Origin: Novosphingobium aureum
GTDB lineage: Bacteria; Pseudomonadota; Alphaproteobacteria; Sphingomonadales; Sphingomonadaceae
DNA: 64,000 bases
Direction of reading: 5' to 3'
Assembly (NCBI RefSeq): GCF_015865035.1
Contig: NZ_JADZGI010000001.1
Coordinates: forward strand, 1,984,001-2,048,000
Below the pieces are notes generated by a model. That model had not been told where the DNA came from and did no database searches. It saw nothing but the letters and a program-made list of their open reading frames with translations. Position numbers and translations under genes: made by a program. Positions 55,801-63,578 of the stretch are shown piece by piece; within the stretch, counting starts at the first letter, position 1; each line of letters starts with the position of its first letter.

Positions 55801-58572
55801 CTCCAGAGCGGGCCCGAAGCTGGCGTCAGCGGCACGATCGACGCTGGCCTTGGCCGTGACACATACGGCATTGCGCTGAGCAACAGCGGCTCGGTCACCA
55901 TTGGCGCCGCGCCCGGCATCGGCTTTGAGGATGCCATGATTGCGGCCGTTGGCGCCGATACGGTGGCCACTGTCACAGGCCTCGATGCCGCGTTCACCGA
56001 TCTTCACGCCGCCGGCGATGGCACCGTCGTCAACGCGATGGACCTCTCTGGCGCGCTGATCATGGGCAGCGATGCCTATACCGGCCAGGCCTATATCCTG
56101 GGCCAGACACTCGGCACGCTCATCAACGACGGATCCGTGGCGGGCGGGGTAAGCGGTTCCGTGGACCGTCTGGTCAACACGGGCACGATCGGCTCGACTG
56201 AGCTGGCCGATGCCCCGATCATGGTCTGGAACTGGGGCGATATTGCCTTTGAGAACAGTGGCACCGTAATTGCCAGCCAAACCGAAGGTGCCTTCTCGTC
56301 ACTGGTCGGCTACGCCATCGACGTCGCCAATAGCGGCACGATCGCGGGCGGCTTCCAAGCCTATGCGGTCGACTCGGAGGAAGGAACGCCGGGCACCATC
56401 ACCGTGACCAACAGCGGCACCATCTCCGATGAAGGGGCCGGCGCGGCGCTGCAAATGCTGGGAATGGCGTTCGAAGGCAGTGCACCCGCTACTCTGGCGC
56501 TCACCAACAGCGGCACCATCAGCGCGAACGGAGAGGAGGCGGTCGCGGTCGGCCTCGGCCTTGCCGTTCCGGGCTACAACCCCACTCCCGCTCCGCCGCT
56601 AGGTACGGTAACCGCCACGATCGTGAACGCTGAAGGCGGGACGATCATGGCTTTAGGCACCGACGCCGTTGCGATCCAGTCGCTGGGCACAACGTTCGAC
56701 CTCGAAAACCACGGCCGGATCGAAGCAAGCGGCGAGGGCGCTCTGGCCATTCTGGCGACCGATGCTTTCCCCGCCGTGATCCGCAACGCGGGCACGATCG
56801 TGGGCGGCGTGGTGCTGGGCGGCGGTGACGATCTGGTCGACAACAGCGGCACGATGGGCTCCATCGATCTGGGCGCGGGGGACGACCTGCTGCGCCTTTC
56901 GGGCGGCACTTTTGCAGGGGGCGTCTATGGCGGCGAGGGCAGCGACAGCATTGAGATTGTCGGGGGCCAGGCTGCCTTCTCGACTATCTCCGACGTCGAA
57001 ACCCTGCGCATGAGCGCCGGCCTCGCCGCCGTCAGCGGCAGCGCCGCGTTCGACAGCATGACGCTCACCGGCGGTCGCATGGTCGGGCTTGCCGGCTCGA
57101 CGATTTCGGCACCGATGATCACCGTGGGGCAGGGGGCAATCTTCGGTTCCGCAGGCACTGTCAACGGCGATATCGCCGTCGCTGGCACGCTCAGCCCTGG
57201 CGCCTCACCCGGCACGATGACGGTCAACGGCAACGTCACGCTGGCGGGCACTTCGGTATCGATCTTCGAGATAATGCCTACGGTTTCGGACAAGCTGATC
57301 GTCAACGGCAATCTCACGATCGCCTCGGGCGCCACGCTGCAGATCGACGCCTCCGGCATCGTGAACCCCGGCCAGTCGCTCGACCTGATCGATGCGGACA
57401 GCATCACCGGCAGCTTCACCAGCATAGTGCGCTCGGGCTCGCTTTACGGCGTTCTCGTCCAGGACAGCGATACGGTCTCGTTGCTGGGTGAGTTCATGAA
57501 CGACACAGCCTTTACGCCGCAGGTTCAAGGCTCGATCGGCTACGTGAACGGCCTCCTCGCCAGCGGCAAGGCTTCTGGCGCGTTCCTGGCGGCAGTTCCG
57601 GAACTGGCGGCCAGCTCCAGCACTGCCAACCAGACCGTATTCGCGCAGCTGACGCCGGAAGCCTATGCCTCCGCTGGCCAGATCTCCGTGGAGCATGGGC
57701 TGGAACTGGCGGATGTTGGCCGCAGCGATGCCTTCACCTCGCGCCGCGACACGCCCGGTCTGTTCACTTTCGCAAGCGCGCTTGGCAATACGCGCACACT
57801 TGAAGGCGGCCCGCACGGCGCGTCGCGTGCGCGGATCAACGGTTACGGCTTCCTCGGCGGGCTTGGCTGGGGCGGCAGCGACTGGTCGTTCGGCGGCTTC
57901 GTCGGCTATCTCAACAGCCAGCAGACTTTGTCCTCGCTGGGTGCCCGAACCGACGTCGACAGCGTGGTAGCGGGTGTTCATGGCCGCTGGAGCAACGGCA
58001 AGCTCGGTATCAAGACAACCGTTGCCTATAATGGGGGCAATGCCGATACGCGCCGCAACCTGCTCGCCACTTCGGCAAACGGGTCTTATGACCTTACAGG
58101 CTGGACCGGCGATCTCAGCGTCACCTATGCGATGCCGCTCAGTCGCGGCTGGACGGTGCAGCCGACTGTCGGCCTGACTGCAATCCGCACGGTTCGCGAT
58201 CAGGTGGAGGAAAGCGGCGGCAGCCCCTATGCCCTTGAGGTGGCACGCGAACGCGACCACGCGCTCTTTGTCGATGGCGACCTCACCTTCAAAGGCGGCA
58301 TGCAGGTCGGCAATGCTCTGCGCCCCTATCTGACACTCGGTGTGCGCTATCAGGTGGAGGGTCGCGATCCTTTTGCGCTTGCAGCTCTTGACGGTGGGGC
58401 GCTCGGCCTCGCGGCGACCGGCGCCTCGCGCGCTCCTGTCCTCGCCAGGGCGACAATGGGGGCAGATGTTAAGATGTCCTCGAGCCTGACGCTTTTCGGC
58501 TCGGTGAGTGGTGAAGCCGGTAATGCCGATCGACGCGGAAATGCCCGCGTGGGCCTGCATCTGGCGTTCTGA
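52849..58572 (+). CDS. Large type Va autotransporter with NSGTI-type repeats
   Basis: A 1907-residue surface protein. It has a signal peptide (RRWSFVLGSSIVAMAAASATPASA, then QCSP) and a very long passenger in which short NSGTI/NAGTI/NxGTI-type units recur; I count about a dozen exact NSGTI copies and many variants. This is the pattern of a right-handed beta-helix. A typical autotransporter-associated segment (SPGASPGTMTVNGNVTLAG) lies near residue 1450. A beta-barrel covers about residues 1635-1907 and ends in LHLAF. The passenger likely forms a long fibre for adhesion or biofilm; the binding target is unknown. ATG at 52849 starts the signal peptide. Confidence 0.88.
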   Translation: MIDRQTARVRRWSFVLGSSIVAMAAASATPASAQCSPDPTVADNITDCTGMDSDGLRVTTDGSTVQVAPSASVSGTSSAAITVDIAAIPDTYSARTATITVGGSVDGGTQSGISVLSGSVAANNYDFYGTQVDVTVEAGASITGAIGISAGPSATNNYAPALVSITNAGAISGTSGVALRATNPARGAFDVIENQQGGTIGAIVGTIGTLNNAGVIDGGALSAIDQTTTYNNLAYPNGWINSGTIRSTSTASTIANLSTPFNPLTNSGTIANAGTGAAIQSERGLDVVNLAGGTISTAGSTAISAGWLTLTNSGTIIGDIVTQPPYGYFSYSVIDSTQGTIAGNVSLGSGNDLVYGRYDGTENLVTGITGTLDAGLGINSLVLKTDADLTISTAIALPAGFQRLQLATTAGTTLTLAEGFVAPGMIVTDESSIVVNEAAITTLGQAFTTGDASNLTNTGSINATGAASYSAVGTGFNSLLTNSGTITSGGDGVIAHGDVVNSGTILAVGTAVYMSGETLTNSGTIRSTSGVGVVLSGNTYYTATNSGTIEGATYGAVIGYVLNNSGTISTSATGTAVGLGNYGVLNNLAGGVIDGGAWAITGKDSYGSTSTYNARVFNAGTINGDVTFVSPRDSSYYSNNNIYVALTGGVLNGNLTLGMGDTLVTDLVNTGQGQFAGINGTVTTTGGLLRYRVSGEASTAIGAVGPFATTGYELVDGAKLTLTADVPQTLPLILAGTGTVDLTADIQTTNQTALRVVWAARPDSSTIINPDALTIVNHGTISGTINDYWGGGFGVVSLTTQDTLQNEGTINAAFTATNGGTSYNAAVTYGSTLVNNGRITLDGSYGAYNVDIVVNTGTIEQTGPGASYGIYNAHSVTNSGTIRTADSAISGGYGTRVINSGTIASTAGTAISSVGQVTNLAGGTISGGGGMAISMSGGSVANAGSIIGDVDLGYWGGFGYGSAYYANGGTLTGNLTLGSGDDLFLQSGPEAGVSGTIDAGLGRDTYGIALSNSGSVTIGAAPGIGFEDAMIAAVGADTVATVTGLDAAFTDLHAAGDGTVVNAMDLSGALIMGSDAYTGQAYILGQTLGTLINDGSVAGGVSGSVDRLVNTGTIGSTELADAPIMVWNWGDIAFENSGTVIASQTEGAFSSLVGYAIDVANSGTIAGGFQAYAVDSEEGTPGTITVTNSGTISDEGAGAALQMLGMAFEGSAPATLALTNSGTISANGEEAVAVGLGLAVPGYNPTPAPPLGTVTATIVNAEGGTIMALGTDAVAIQSLGTTFDLENHGRIEASGEGALAILATDAFPAVIRNAGTIVGGVVLGGGDDLVDNSGTMGSIDLGAGDDLLRLSGGTFAGGVYGGEGSDSIEIVGGQAAFSTISDVETLRMSAGLAAVSGSAAFDSMTLTGGRMVGLAGSTISAPMITVGQGAIFGSAGTVNGDIAVAGTLSPGASPGTMTVNGNVTLAGTSVSIFEIMPTVSDKLIVNGNLTIASGATLQIDASGIVNPGQSLDLIDADSITGSFTSIVRSGSLYGVLVQDSDTVSLLGEFMNDTAFTPQVQGSIGYVNGLLASGKASGAFLAAVPELAASSSTANQTVFAQLTPEAYASAGQISVEHGLELADVGRSDAFTSRRDTPGLFTFASALGNTRTLEGGPHGASRARINGYGFLGGLGWGGSDWSFGGFVGYLNSQQTLSSLGARTDVDSVVAGVHGRWSNGKLGIKTTVAYNGGNADTRRNLLATSANGSYDLTGWTGDLSVTYAMPLSRGWTVQPTVGLTAIRTVRDQVEESGGSPYALEVARERDHALFVDGDLTFKGGMQVGNALRPYLTLGVRYQVEGRDPFALAALDGGALGLAATGASRAPVLARATMGADVKMSSSLTLFGSVSGEAGNADRRGNARVGLHLAF

Positions 58573-59125
58573 AATCGACACAGCAGAGGATGATTTGGGC
58601 GTATGGGATCGTGCCGCGAGGCCTGCAAAGCAGGCCAACGCGGGCGATGGCAACGAAGAACCAAGGCCCCGGATGCATTCCGGGAGCTCAGTGCCTTTAG
58701 CATCTGGCATTTCATCACGTCAGATGTTCCGCGGCTGAGATGTCTTGTATCTGGCAGTTTCTGCTCCAAACAGGACTGAGCATAACGTCCCATCCAGAAG
58801 CGCCAATCGGAAGCTCTATGGGTGCGGGCCTAGCGTGCACTAGCAGCAAGGTGGTCATTCCTATGGAAACATTCGGAAAGATCACCTGGCTTTCCGCCGA
58901 CCAGAGTTCAGGCGGTAACCTGAAGTGAGGCTACCCCAGGCCTGCCCCTAAAAATCGGTCGCGGTTGGCCCCGGGCAGCGATGAACGCATCCGAACAGCG
59001 CTGCGCGAAAAAGGCGAGGAAGCTTGCCCTTCTCCGGATGGTTACGAACAGTGATGGCCTGAAAATTGGCGGACAGGGTGTCCCCCAAACTATTTGCCCG
59101 GGACGTTCGGATTTATCCTATGAGC
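58573..59125. other. Intergenic region between the autotransporter and the integrated element
   Basis: These 553 bases have no supported gene. They contain a perfect small hairpin, GGCCTGC-AAA-GCAGGCC, at 58620-58636 that may terminate the autotransporter transcript, although no T run follows. The sequence TTGGCGGACAG at 59066-59076 also occurs after tenA. I see nothing else. Confidence 0.5.
58620..58636 (+). terminator. Hairpin after the autotransporter gene
   Basis: A perfect 7-bp GGCCTGC/GCAGGCC stem with a 3-base loop lies 48 bases after the stop codon. No T tract follows, so it is only a weak terminator candidate. Confidence 0.4.
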
Positions 59126-59288
59126 CCCATAAAACCTTGGATTTTTGGTTGCGATAGCAAATTGGCCGTCCGTATGCATCCCGGTGCGTTCCCATAAAAC
59201 CGCGCTATTATCAGGGAGCGGTTATGGGAACGGCTGCTGCTTCCGCCAATGTGGCAGGGCGCTGGTAGGTTCGATTCCCTGATAGGGA
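59126..59288. repeat. Repeat cluster and possible attachment region before the integrase
   Basis: CCCATAAAACC occurs twice (59126-59136 and 59191-59201), and an inverted relative GGTTATGGG at 59220-59228. TATCAGGGA (59209-59217) is complementary to TCCCTGATA (59276-59284), and TCCCT-GAT-AGGGA (59276-59288) is itself palindromic. GGTTCGATTCCC at 59268-59279 resembles a tRNA T-arm. Such direct and inverted repeats beside an integrase gene are typical of arm- and core-type attachment sites. A full tRNA could not be folded. Confidence 0.5.
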
Positions 59289-59294
59289 GCCGAA

Positions 59295-60533
59295 ATGCCA
59301 AGGAAGCTGCACAACGCGCTAACCCCTCTTGCGGTGAAGAATGCCAAGCCGGGACGCCATGCCGATGGTGGCGGGCTGCATTTGCTGGTGAAGCCGACCG
59401 GCGCGCGCTCATGGGTCTATCGCTTCATGCTCAACGGCAGGTCGCGGGACGTTGGCCTTGGCACGGCTGGGCAGGGCGGCATGTCGCTTGCCGATGCGCG
59501 CGACGAGGCGGCGGCGCTGCGCCTTAAGGTCAAGGCGGGCATTGATCCGCTGGAGGAACGGGACAGGGAGGCCGCCCAGGCGCTTGCGGCGGCTCAGGCT
59601 GCCAAGGTGGCCGGGACCACGTTCAAGGACGTGGCAACCGCCTATATCGCCGCGAACTAAGAAAGCTGGCGCAACCCCAAGCATCGCCAGCAATGGCGCA
59701 ATACACTCGACACCTATGTATATCCCGTGATCGGAGATTTGCCGATTGCCGAGATTGAAACCGCGCATGTGCTCAAAATCATCGAACCGATATGGCGCAC
59801 CAAAGCTGAGACGGCTGCGCGGATTCGCGGGCGAATTGAAGCCGTGCTCGATAGCGCTAAGGCGCGAGGCTATCGGCAGGGTGAAAACCCGGCGCGCTGG
59901 CGCGGGCACCTTGCGCAAATCCTGCCTGCTCGCACCCGGCTTTCGCGGGGCCATCACAAGGCCATTGCCTATGAGCAAGTCCCGGCATTCGTCCGCGCGC
60001 TGCAAAAGCGGGAGGCTGTAGCGGCGCTGGCGCTGGAATTTACGATCCTCACCGCTGCTCGCTCTGGCGAAGTGATCGGCGCGACTTGGGCAGAAGTCGA
60101 TTTGCAAAAGGCAATCTGGACGATCCCAGCCGACCGAATGAAGGCCGCGAAAGAACATCGCGTGCCGCTGTCCCCGCGGGCTGTTGCCATCCTCGAAGCC
60201 CTCCAGCCCCTTGGCAGCGAATATCTGTTCCTCGGCGCGCGAGGCGGTAAGCTATCCAGCATGGCAATGGCAATGCTCATGCGCCGCATGAAGGTTGATG
60301 CAACCGTGCATGGCTTCCGTTCTAGTTTCCGCGATTGGGCAGCCGAATCCACAAGCTATGAGCATGAGGTTGCGGAAATGGCGCTGGCCCACACTATCGA
60401 AAACAAGGTGGAACGAGCCTATCGGCGCGGCGATCTGTTCGACAAGCGACGGCGACTGATGGAAGATTGGGCCAGTTACTGCACCACGTTCAAGGCTGGT
60501 GAATCCAAGGTGGCACCTATAATGATTATATAA
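59295..60533 (+). pseudogene. P4-type tyrosine integrase broken by an in-frame TAA
   Basis: A tyrosine recombinase with an N-terminal DUF4102 arm-binding domain (NALTPLAVKNAKPGRHADGGGLHLLVKPTGARSWVYRF) and a catalytic domain. The frame is the same throughout but a TAA at 59658-59660 interrupts it after YIAAN; in-frame ESWRNPKHRQQWRNTLDTYV follows. The likely ancestral codon was GAA (Glu). Catalytic residues are kept: Arg in TAARSGEVIGATW, His-x-x-Arg in HGFRSSFRDWAAES and the Tyr in VERAYRRGDLFDKRR. Restarting at GTG 59727 would give a protein without the arm-binding domain. A sequencing error or a true nonsense mutation would both explain it. Confidence 0.88.
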
Positions 60534-60545
60534 ATAATATATAAG

Positions 60546-61187
60546 TCATATGATGCTTATGTCGCTAGACCGGGAGATTGTAACTTCAACATAGTCCCCC
60601 TTTAAAGAAACATAGTATTGAAGGCCGCTTCTATTGAGGTCAGACCCTTGAATTTGTTCTATTATTTTACTCCAGTCACGATGAAAGGCTTGAACGTGAT
60701 TCTCAATATTTTTTAGATAAATAGAAACTTGTTTTGAGTTATCCTCAGCCACCTCCGTAACAATCCAATTGTGAAAGGGAATGATGAAGGCTACAAAATC
60801 CTGATCAATTTCAAGCAAAAATACAACCTTTGGGCGAACTCGATAGGAATTTTTTGCCGACCTCTTGGCAATACTAGCCAAAAATGATTTTAAAGAATTA
60901 TAGGTGTCCTTCCCAGCTTCTTTCAGCATGGCGCCGAAAAAGCTATTGGCAGCAAAGCCTACACCCAATCCGATAATAACAGATATATCGATCCCGTAAT
61001 TTGCATGCAGCTCAAGATTTTCAGAATCAAATAGATCACTCGACCTTTGATACGCTGGGAGCCACGATAGGTTTATATGAGGTTTGCAAGTTTCATCGAT
61101 AAAACGACGATCATCTCCATTTAAAGGAGAAAACTGCACTGGATGAACAGTTTGAACCGTTAGTTGCAGCGGCATATCTGATCCCAT
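60546..61187 (-). CDS. Hypothetical AT-rich protein, cargo of the element
   Basis: A 213-residue unrecognised protein, encoded opposite to its neighbours and clearly more AT-rich than the rest of the window, which suggests separate acquisition. One hydrophobic Gly-rich segment (near residues 66-87, IDISVIIGLGVGFAANSFFGAML) precedes a Lys-rich amphipathic stretch (KEAGKDTYNSLKSFLASIAKR). The C-terminal half alternates beta-like segments. Start ATG 61187 or ATG 61175. The layout could fit a membrane-associated effector or sensor, but I see no family signature. Confidence 0.65.
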   Translation of the reverse strand: MGSDMPLQLTVQTVHPVQFSPLNGDDRRFIDETCKPHINLSWLPAYQRSSDLFDSENLELHANYGIDISVIIGLGVGFAANSFFGAMLKEAGKDTYNSLKSFLASIAKRSAKNSYRVRPKVVFLLEIDQDFVAFIIPFHNWIVTEVAEDNSKQVSIYLKNIENHVQAFHRDWSKIIEQIQGSDLNRSGLQYYVSLKGDYVEVTISRSSDISII

Positions 61188-61337
61188 GAATGGACAACAG
61201 CCTCAGACGATACTCTAATTAGGCTGACGTTAGCTAGCAAGCTGCCATTTGAGGCCTTCAAATGCGCGCGCGGATAGGCAAACCAGCCGACAAGCGTTCA
61301 TCCCTAACTCACATTGGGAGCCACGAAGGGAAGCCGG

Positions 61338-62051
61338 ATGCCCGAACCAATAAAATATGTGATTACGTGGGGTAAGGCAGCGAAAGCGACCAAAGCTAAC
61401 TACACAAGCGAGCCGAAAACCATATGGGCATTGCCGGAAGGTCAGCGATGCGACGCGGTAAAGGACATCTTCCGACAGGCATCCGAGAAATATCTGGAGG
61501 CGGTCAAAAGCGACGATGCCAAATCAGCTCAGCAATGGTCAGTTACCGCAATAAATGCAATTTCGGGCCTATTCCCAGACACCAAAGATCCTGCTCACCG
61601 CCTGATAATATCACTTATTGCCGCAAGCGTGGCTGCTCGATCAGGGTCTAACGATCACATATTATTGCGGCCGGGTGCTCGGGTGCCGGGAACCAAGAGC
61701 GGACTGAACATAGCAATAATGGCAGCAGCAGGTGTTGCAGCGGTGTGGTTCCTTGAGAACAAGGGCATGTCCAAAAACGCCGCAAGAAAGGCAGTCGCGA
61801 GCATTCTCAGCAAGAATGGCCTAAGCAGGCGGCGTGGTGAATATGGCGAACCGAAGCCACTGACCGCTAGCGCAATCAGAGCTTGGGAAGAAAAACCCGA
61901 TCATTACCCGCTCGTGCTGACCATTGCGCCGGGCTATCACGAGACTTTGGAGCGTGAGGCATCGGCAAGAGGCTTGCTGTCTACCGAGGAGGCGTTGACC
62001 TTCCTGCGCGAACAGGCAGCTGTGCACTTGCCAACCATGTTTGCATTTTAA
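61338..62051 (+). CDS. Hypothetical protein in the integrated element
   Basis: A 237-residue unrecognised protein. PLTASAIRAWEEKPDHYP and ILSKNGLSRRRGEYG in the C-terminal half look like short helical DNA-interaction or regulatory segments. A central hydrophobic part (GLNIAIMAAAGVAAVWFLENKG) is present. ATG at 61338 with GAAGGGAAG upstream is preferred to a TTG at 61314. It has lower GC than the chromosomal genes. The function is unknown. Confidence 0.6.
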   Translation: MPEPIKYVITWGKAAKATKANYTSEPKTIWALPEGQRCDAVKDIFRQASEKYLEAVKSDDAKSAQQWSVTAINAISGLFPDTKDPAHRLIISLIAASVAARSGSNDHILLRPGARVPGTKSGLNIAIMAAAGVAAVWFLENKGMSKNAARKAVASILSKNGLSRRRGEYGEPKPLTASAIRAWEEKPDHYPLVLTIAPGYHETLEREASARGLLSTEEALTFLREQAAVHLPTMFAF

Positions 62052-62117
62052 GGGCTTCGTTTCAGCAAACGGCCACGCGGTAGACCGACCTCATTCAAGC
62101 ATGAGCGAGGTCATTCA

Positions 62118-62306
62118 ATGCGAGACGAAAAATACGATCCCCCGAAAATTGCCTACAGCATCAAGGAAGCCTGCAAGGCGTCTAGCTTGGGACGCACCAC
62201 CATTTATTCGCACATTGCGGCGGGGCGATTGCTCGCACGGCGGATCGGTGGGCGCACTGTCATTCCGGCATAGAGCCTACATGCTTTCATCTCGGGAGAG
62301 GCTTGA
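62118..62306 (+). pseudogene. AlpA/excisionase-type HTH protein cut by an in-frame TAG
   Basis: A small MerR-like winged HTH protein. The frame from ATG 62118 reads YSIKEACKASSLGRTTIYSHIAAGRLLARRIGGRTVIPA, the standard AlpA/excisionase DNA-binding motif. It stops at TAG 62271-62273, but the same frame continues with SLHAFISGEA up to TGA at 62304-62306. Related proteins have about ten more residues here, so TAG probably replaces a GAG Glu codon. The 51-residue product still has the whole HTH and may remain functional. Such proteins regulate or promote excision of integrated elements. Confidence 0.72.
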
Positions 62307-62309
62307 GCC

Positions 62310-62498
62310 ATGCCGCACGCACAAATCCCGACCGCCAAGAGTGAACGTGCTTCGTGGCAAGCTTTAGTCGCTGCTTTGACGCAAGCGCTGACCCTCTCCG
62401 CCTATCGTGCTCAACATTTGATCGGCGGCTACGGCATTCGCGCGGAGGTTGCTGCAATGCTTGTAGTCCTCGCACTCGGAGGGCGCGCCAATGGCTGA
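62310..62498 (+). CDS. Hypothetical 62-residue protein of the element
   Basis: A small Ala/Leu-rich protein (PHAQIPTAKSERASWQALVAALTQALTLSAYRAQHLIGGYG). ATG at 62310 lies 4 bases after the end of the HTH frame. Its stop overlaps the start of the next gene by 8 bases, suggesting a coupled operon. No family is recognised. Confidence 0.5.
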   Translation: MPHAQIPTAKSERASWQALVAALTQALTLSAYRAQHLIGGYGIRAEVAAMLVVLALGGRANG

Positions 62499-62812
62499 AT
62501 GCTATCCCAAAAACCCCGGCGCAAAGGGGCCGGACGGCACAAGTCAGGACGCTGCCGAAGCTATCGCCCTGACTGTATCGCACCTTCGTCGCCTTGCTAT
62601 GCGCTCGCTGGCACGGTTGGGGGGAAGCAACCACCTTGGAAGCCGTGCTAGTATCCGGCGTCACGCGGGAATCGCTACAGCCGCGTTTTTCGGAACTACG
62701 GGCCATGGGTTTTGTCGAACCGACTGGTGCGCGAAAGCGCAATCCCAGCGGTAAAAGCGCGTCCGTGCTCAGGCTCACCGATAATGGTCGCAAAGTGCTT
62801 GCCGATGGTTAA
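62491..62812 (+). pseudogene. Winged-helix-like protein with a frameshift at a G6 run
   Basis: The first frame (ATG 62491, MAECYPKNPGAKGPDGTSQDAAEAIALTVSHLRRLAMRSLARLG) reads into a run of six G at 62619-62624. The protein then continues sensibly only in another frame: EATTLEAVLVSGVTRESLQPRFSELRAMGFVEPTGARKRNPSGKSASVLRLTDNGRKVLADG. With five G the two parts join in one frame, a winged-helix DNA-binding protein of about 106 residues. A one-base insertion, or a sequencing error in the homopolymer, is the simplest reading. Its end overlaps the next gene by 8 bases. Confidence 0.75.
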
Positions 62813-63578
62813 AAAACGCAAGCGCAACAGAATCAATGCCACCGGGCGGAATCTCACAAGCCGTTTTGCCCGGCTGGATTTTCGTATTCTCAACAGCAAC
62901 GCTTACCGCTCACTCAGTCCCAATGACCGATCACTGCTTGTCGAGCTTGTGATGCTCTACAACGGCGAAAACAACGGTAGCCTTTATCTGAGCGTGCGGG
63001 ATGCAGCGCACCGTATGGGGCTGGCGGACCTTTCCGCTGCCAGTCGTTCGTTCGACGTATTGCAAGACTTGGGCTTCATCCAGCTAACGCAGGATGCCCA
63101 CTTCTGCGTGAAGGCTGCTGAAAAGTCGCGTGCGCGCTGCTGGCGGCTGACTTGGCAGGCTGGGCCGGGACGCAAAGCACCATCGTGGGAGTTTTTGGAC
63201 CGTGAGCCAGATTCAGAAGATCCGGCGCGCAAACGGATGGAGCGAGGGTTGCGGGCGCTAAAGACGTTCAAGCAGTCTAGGGACAGGGGGAAATTTCCGG
63301 TGCTGGATTCCGATACGTTGAACCACTACCCATCCAATTTGTCCGTCCCATCGGTATTGGATTCCGATACGCCGAAAGACCCAAATGGCAGTATTCAGCC
63401 AAATGTCTGCGTTCGGGCTTCCGCTACACATATAGCTACACCATTGGGGGAGAAGGCAAAGAGCCATCCAATCGGCTGGTGGCAGCCGGACTGTGTGTTT
63501 TCTCTCCAACATCTGACGTTAGCTTCACTGGCGAATGGCTCGATGCTTCTTGAGATCCCAACAAGGAAGGCTGCATGA
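62805..63578 (+). CDS. Replication-protein-like winged-helix protein of the element
   Basis: A 257-residue protein. Basic start MVKKRKRNRINATGRN, then a winged-helix-like region FRILNSNAYRSLSPNDRSLLVELVMLYNGENNGSLYLSVRDAAHRMGLADLSAASRSFDVLQDLGFIQL, as in phage and plasmid replication initiators. Later, VLDSDT occurs twice, from a 14-base direct repeat 54 bases apart. ATG 62805 overlaps the previous frame; a longer frame to 62712 has no SD. The role in replication is inferred from fold-like similarity only. Confidence 0.6.
   Translation: MVKKRKRNRINATGRNLTSRFARLDFRILNSNAYRSLSPNDRSLLVELVMLYNGENNGSLYLSVRDAAHRMGLADLSAASRSFDVLQDLGFIQLTQDAHFCVKAAEKSRARCWRLTWQAGPGRKAPSWEFLDREPDSEDPARKRMERGLRALKTFKQSRDRGKFPVLDSDTLNHYPSNLSVPSVLDSDTPKDPNGSIQPNVCVRASATHIATPLGEKAKSHPIGWWQPDCVFSLQHLTLASLANGSMLLEIPTRKAA

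Noticed and set aside
54205..56280. A 691-residue minus-strand frame inside the autotransporter
   Set aside because: It is an antisense shadow of the repeat region; the plus-strand protein has a signal peptide, repeats and a barrel.
59210..59290. A complete tRNA before the integrase
   Set aside because: GGTTCGATTCCC looks like a T-arm, but neither T-stem nor acceptor stem pairs could be formed.
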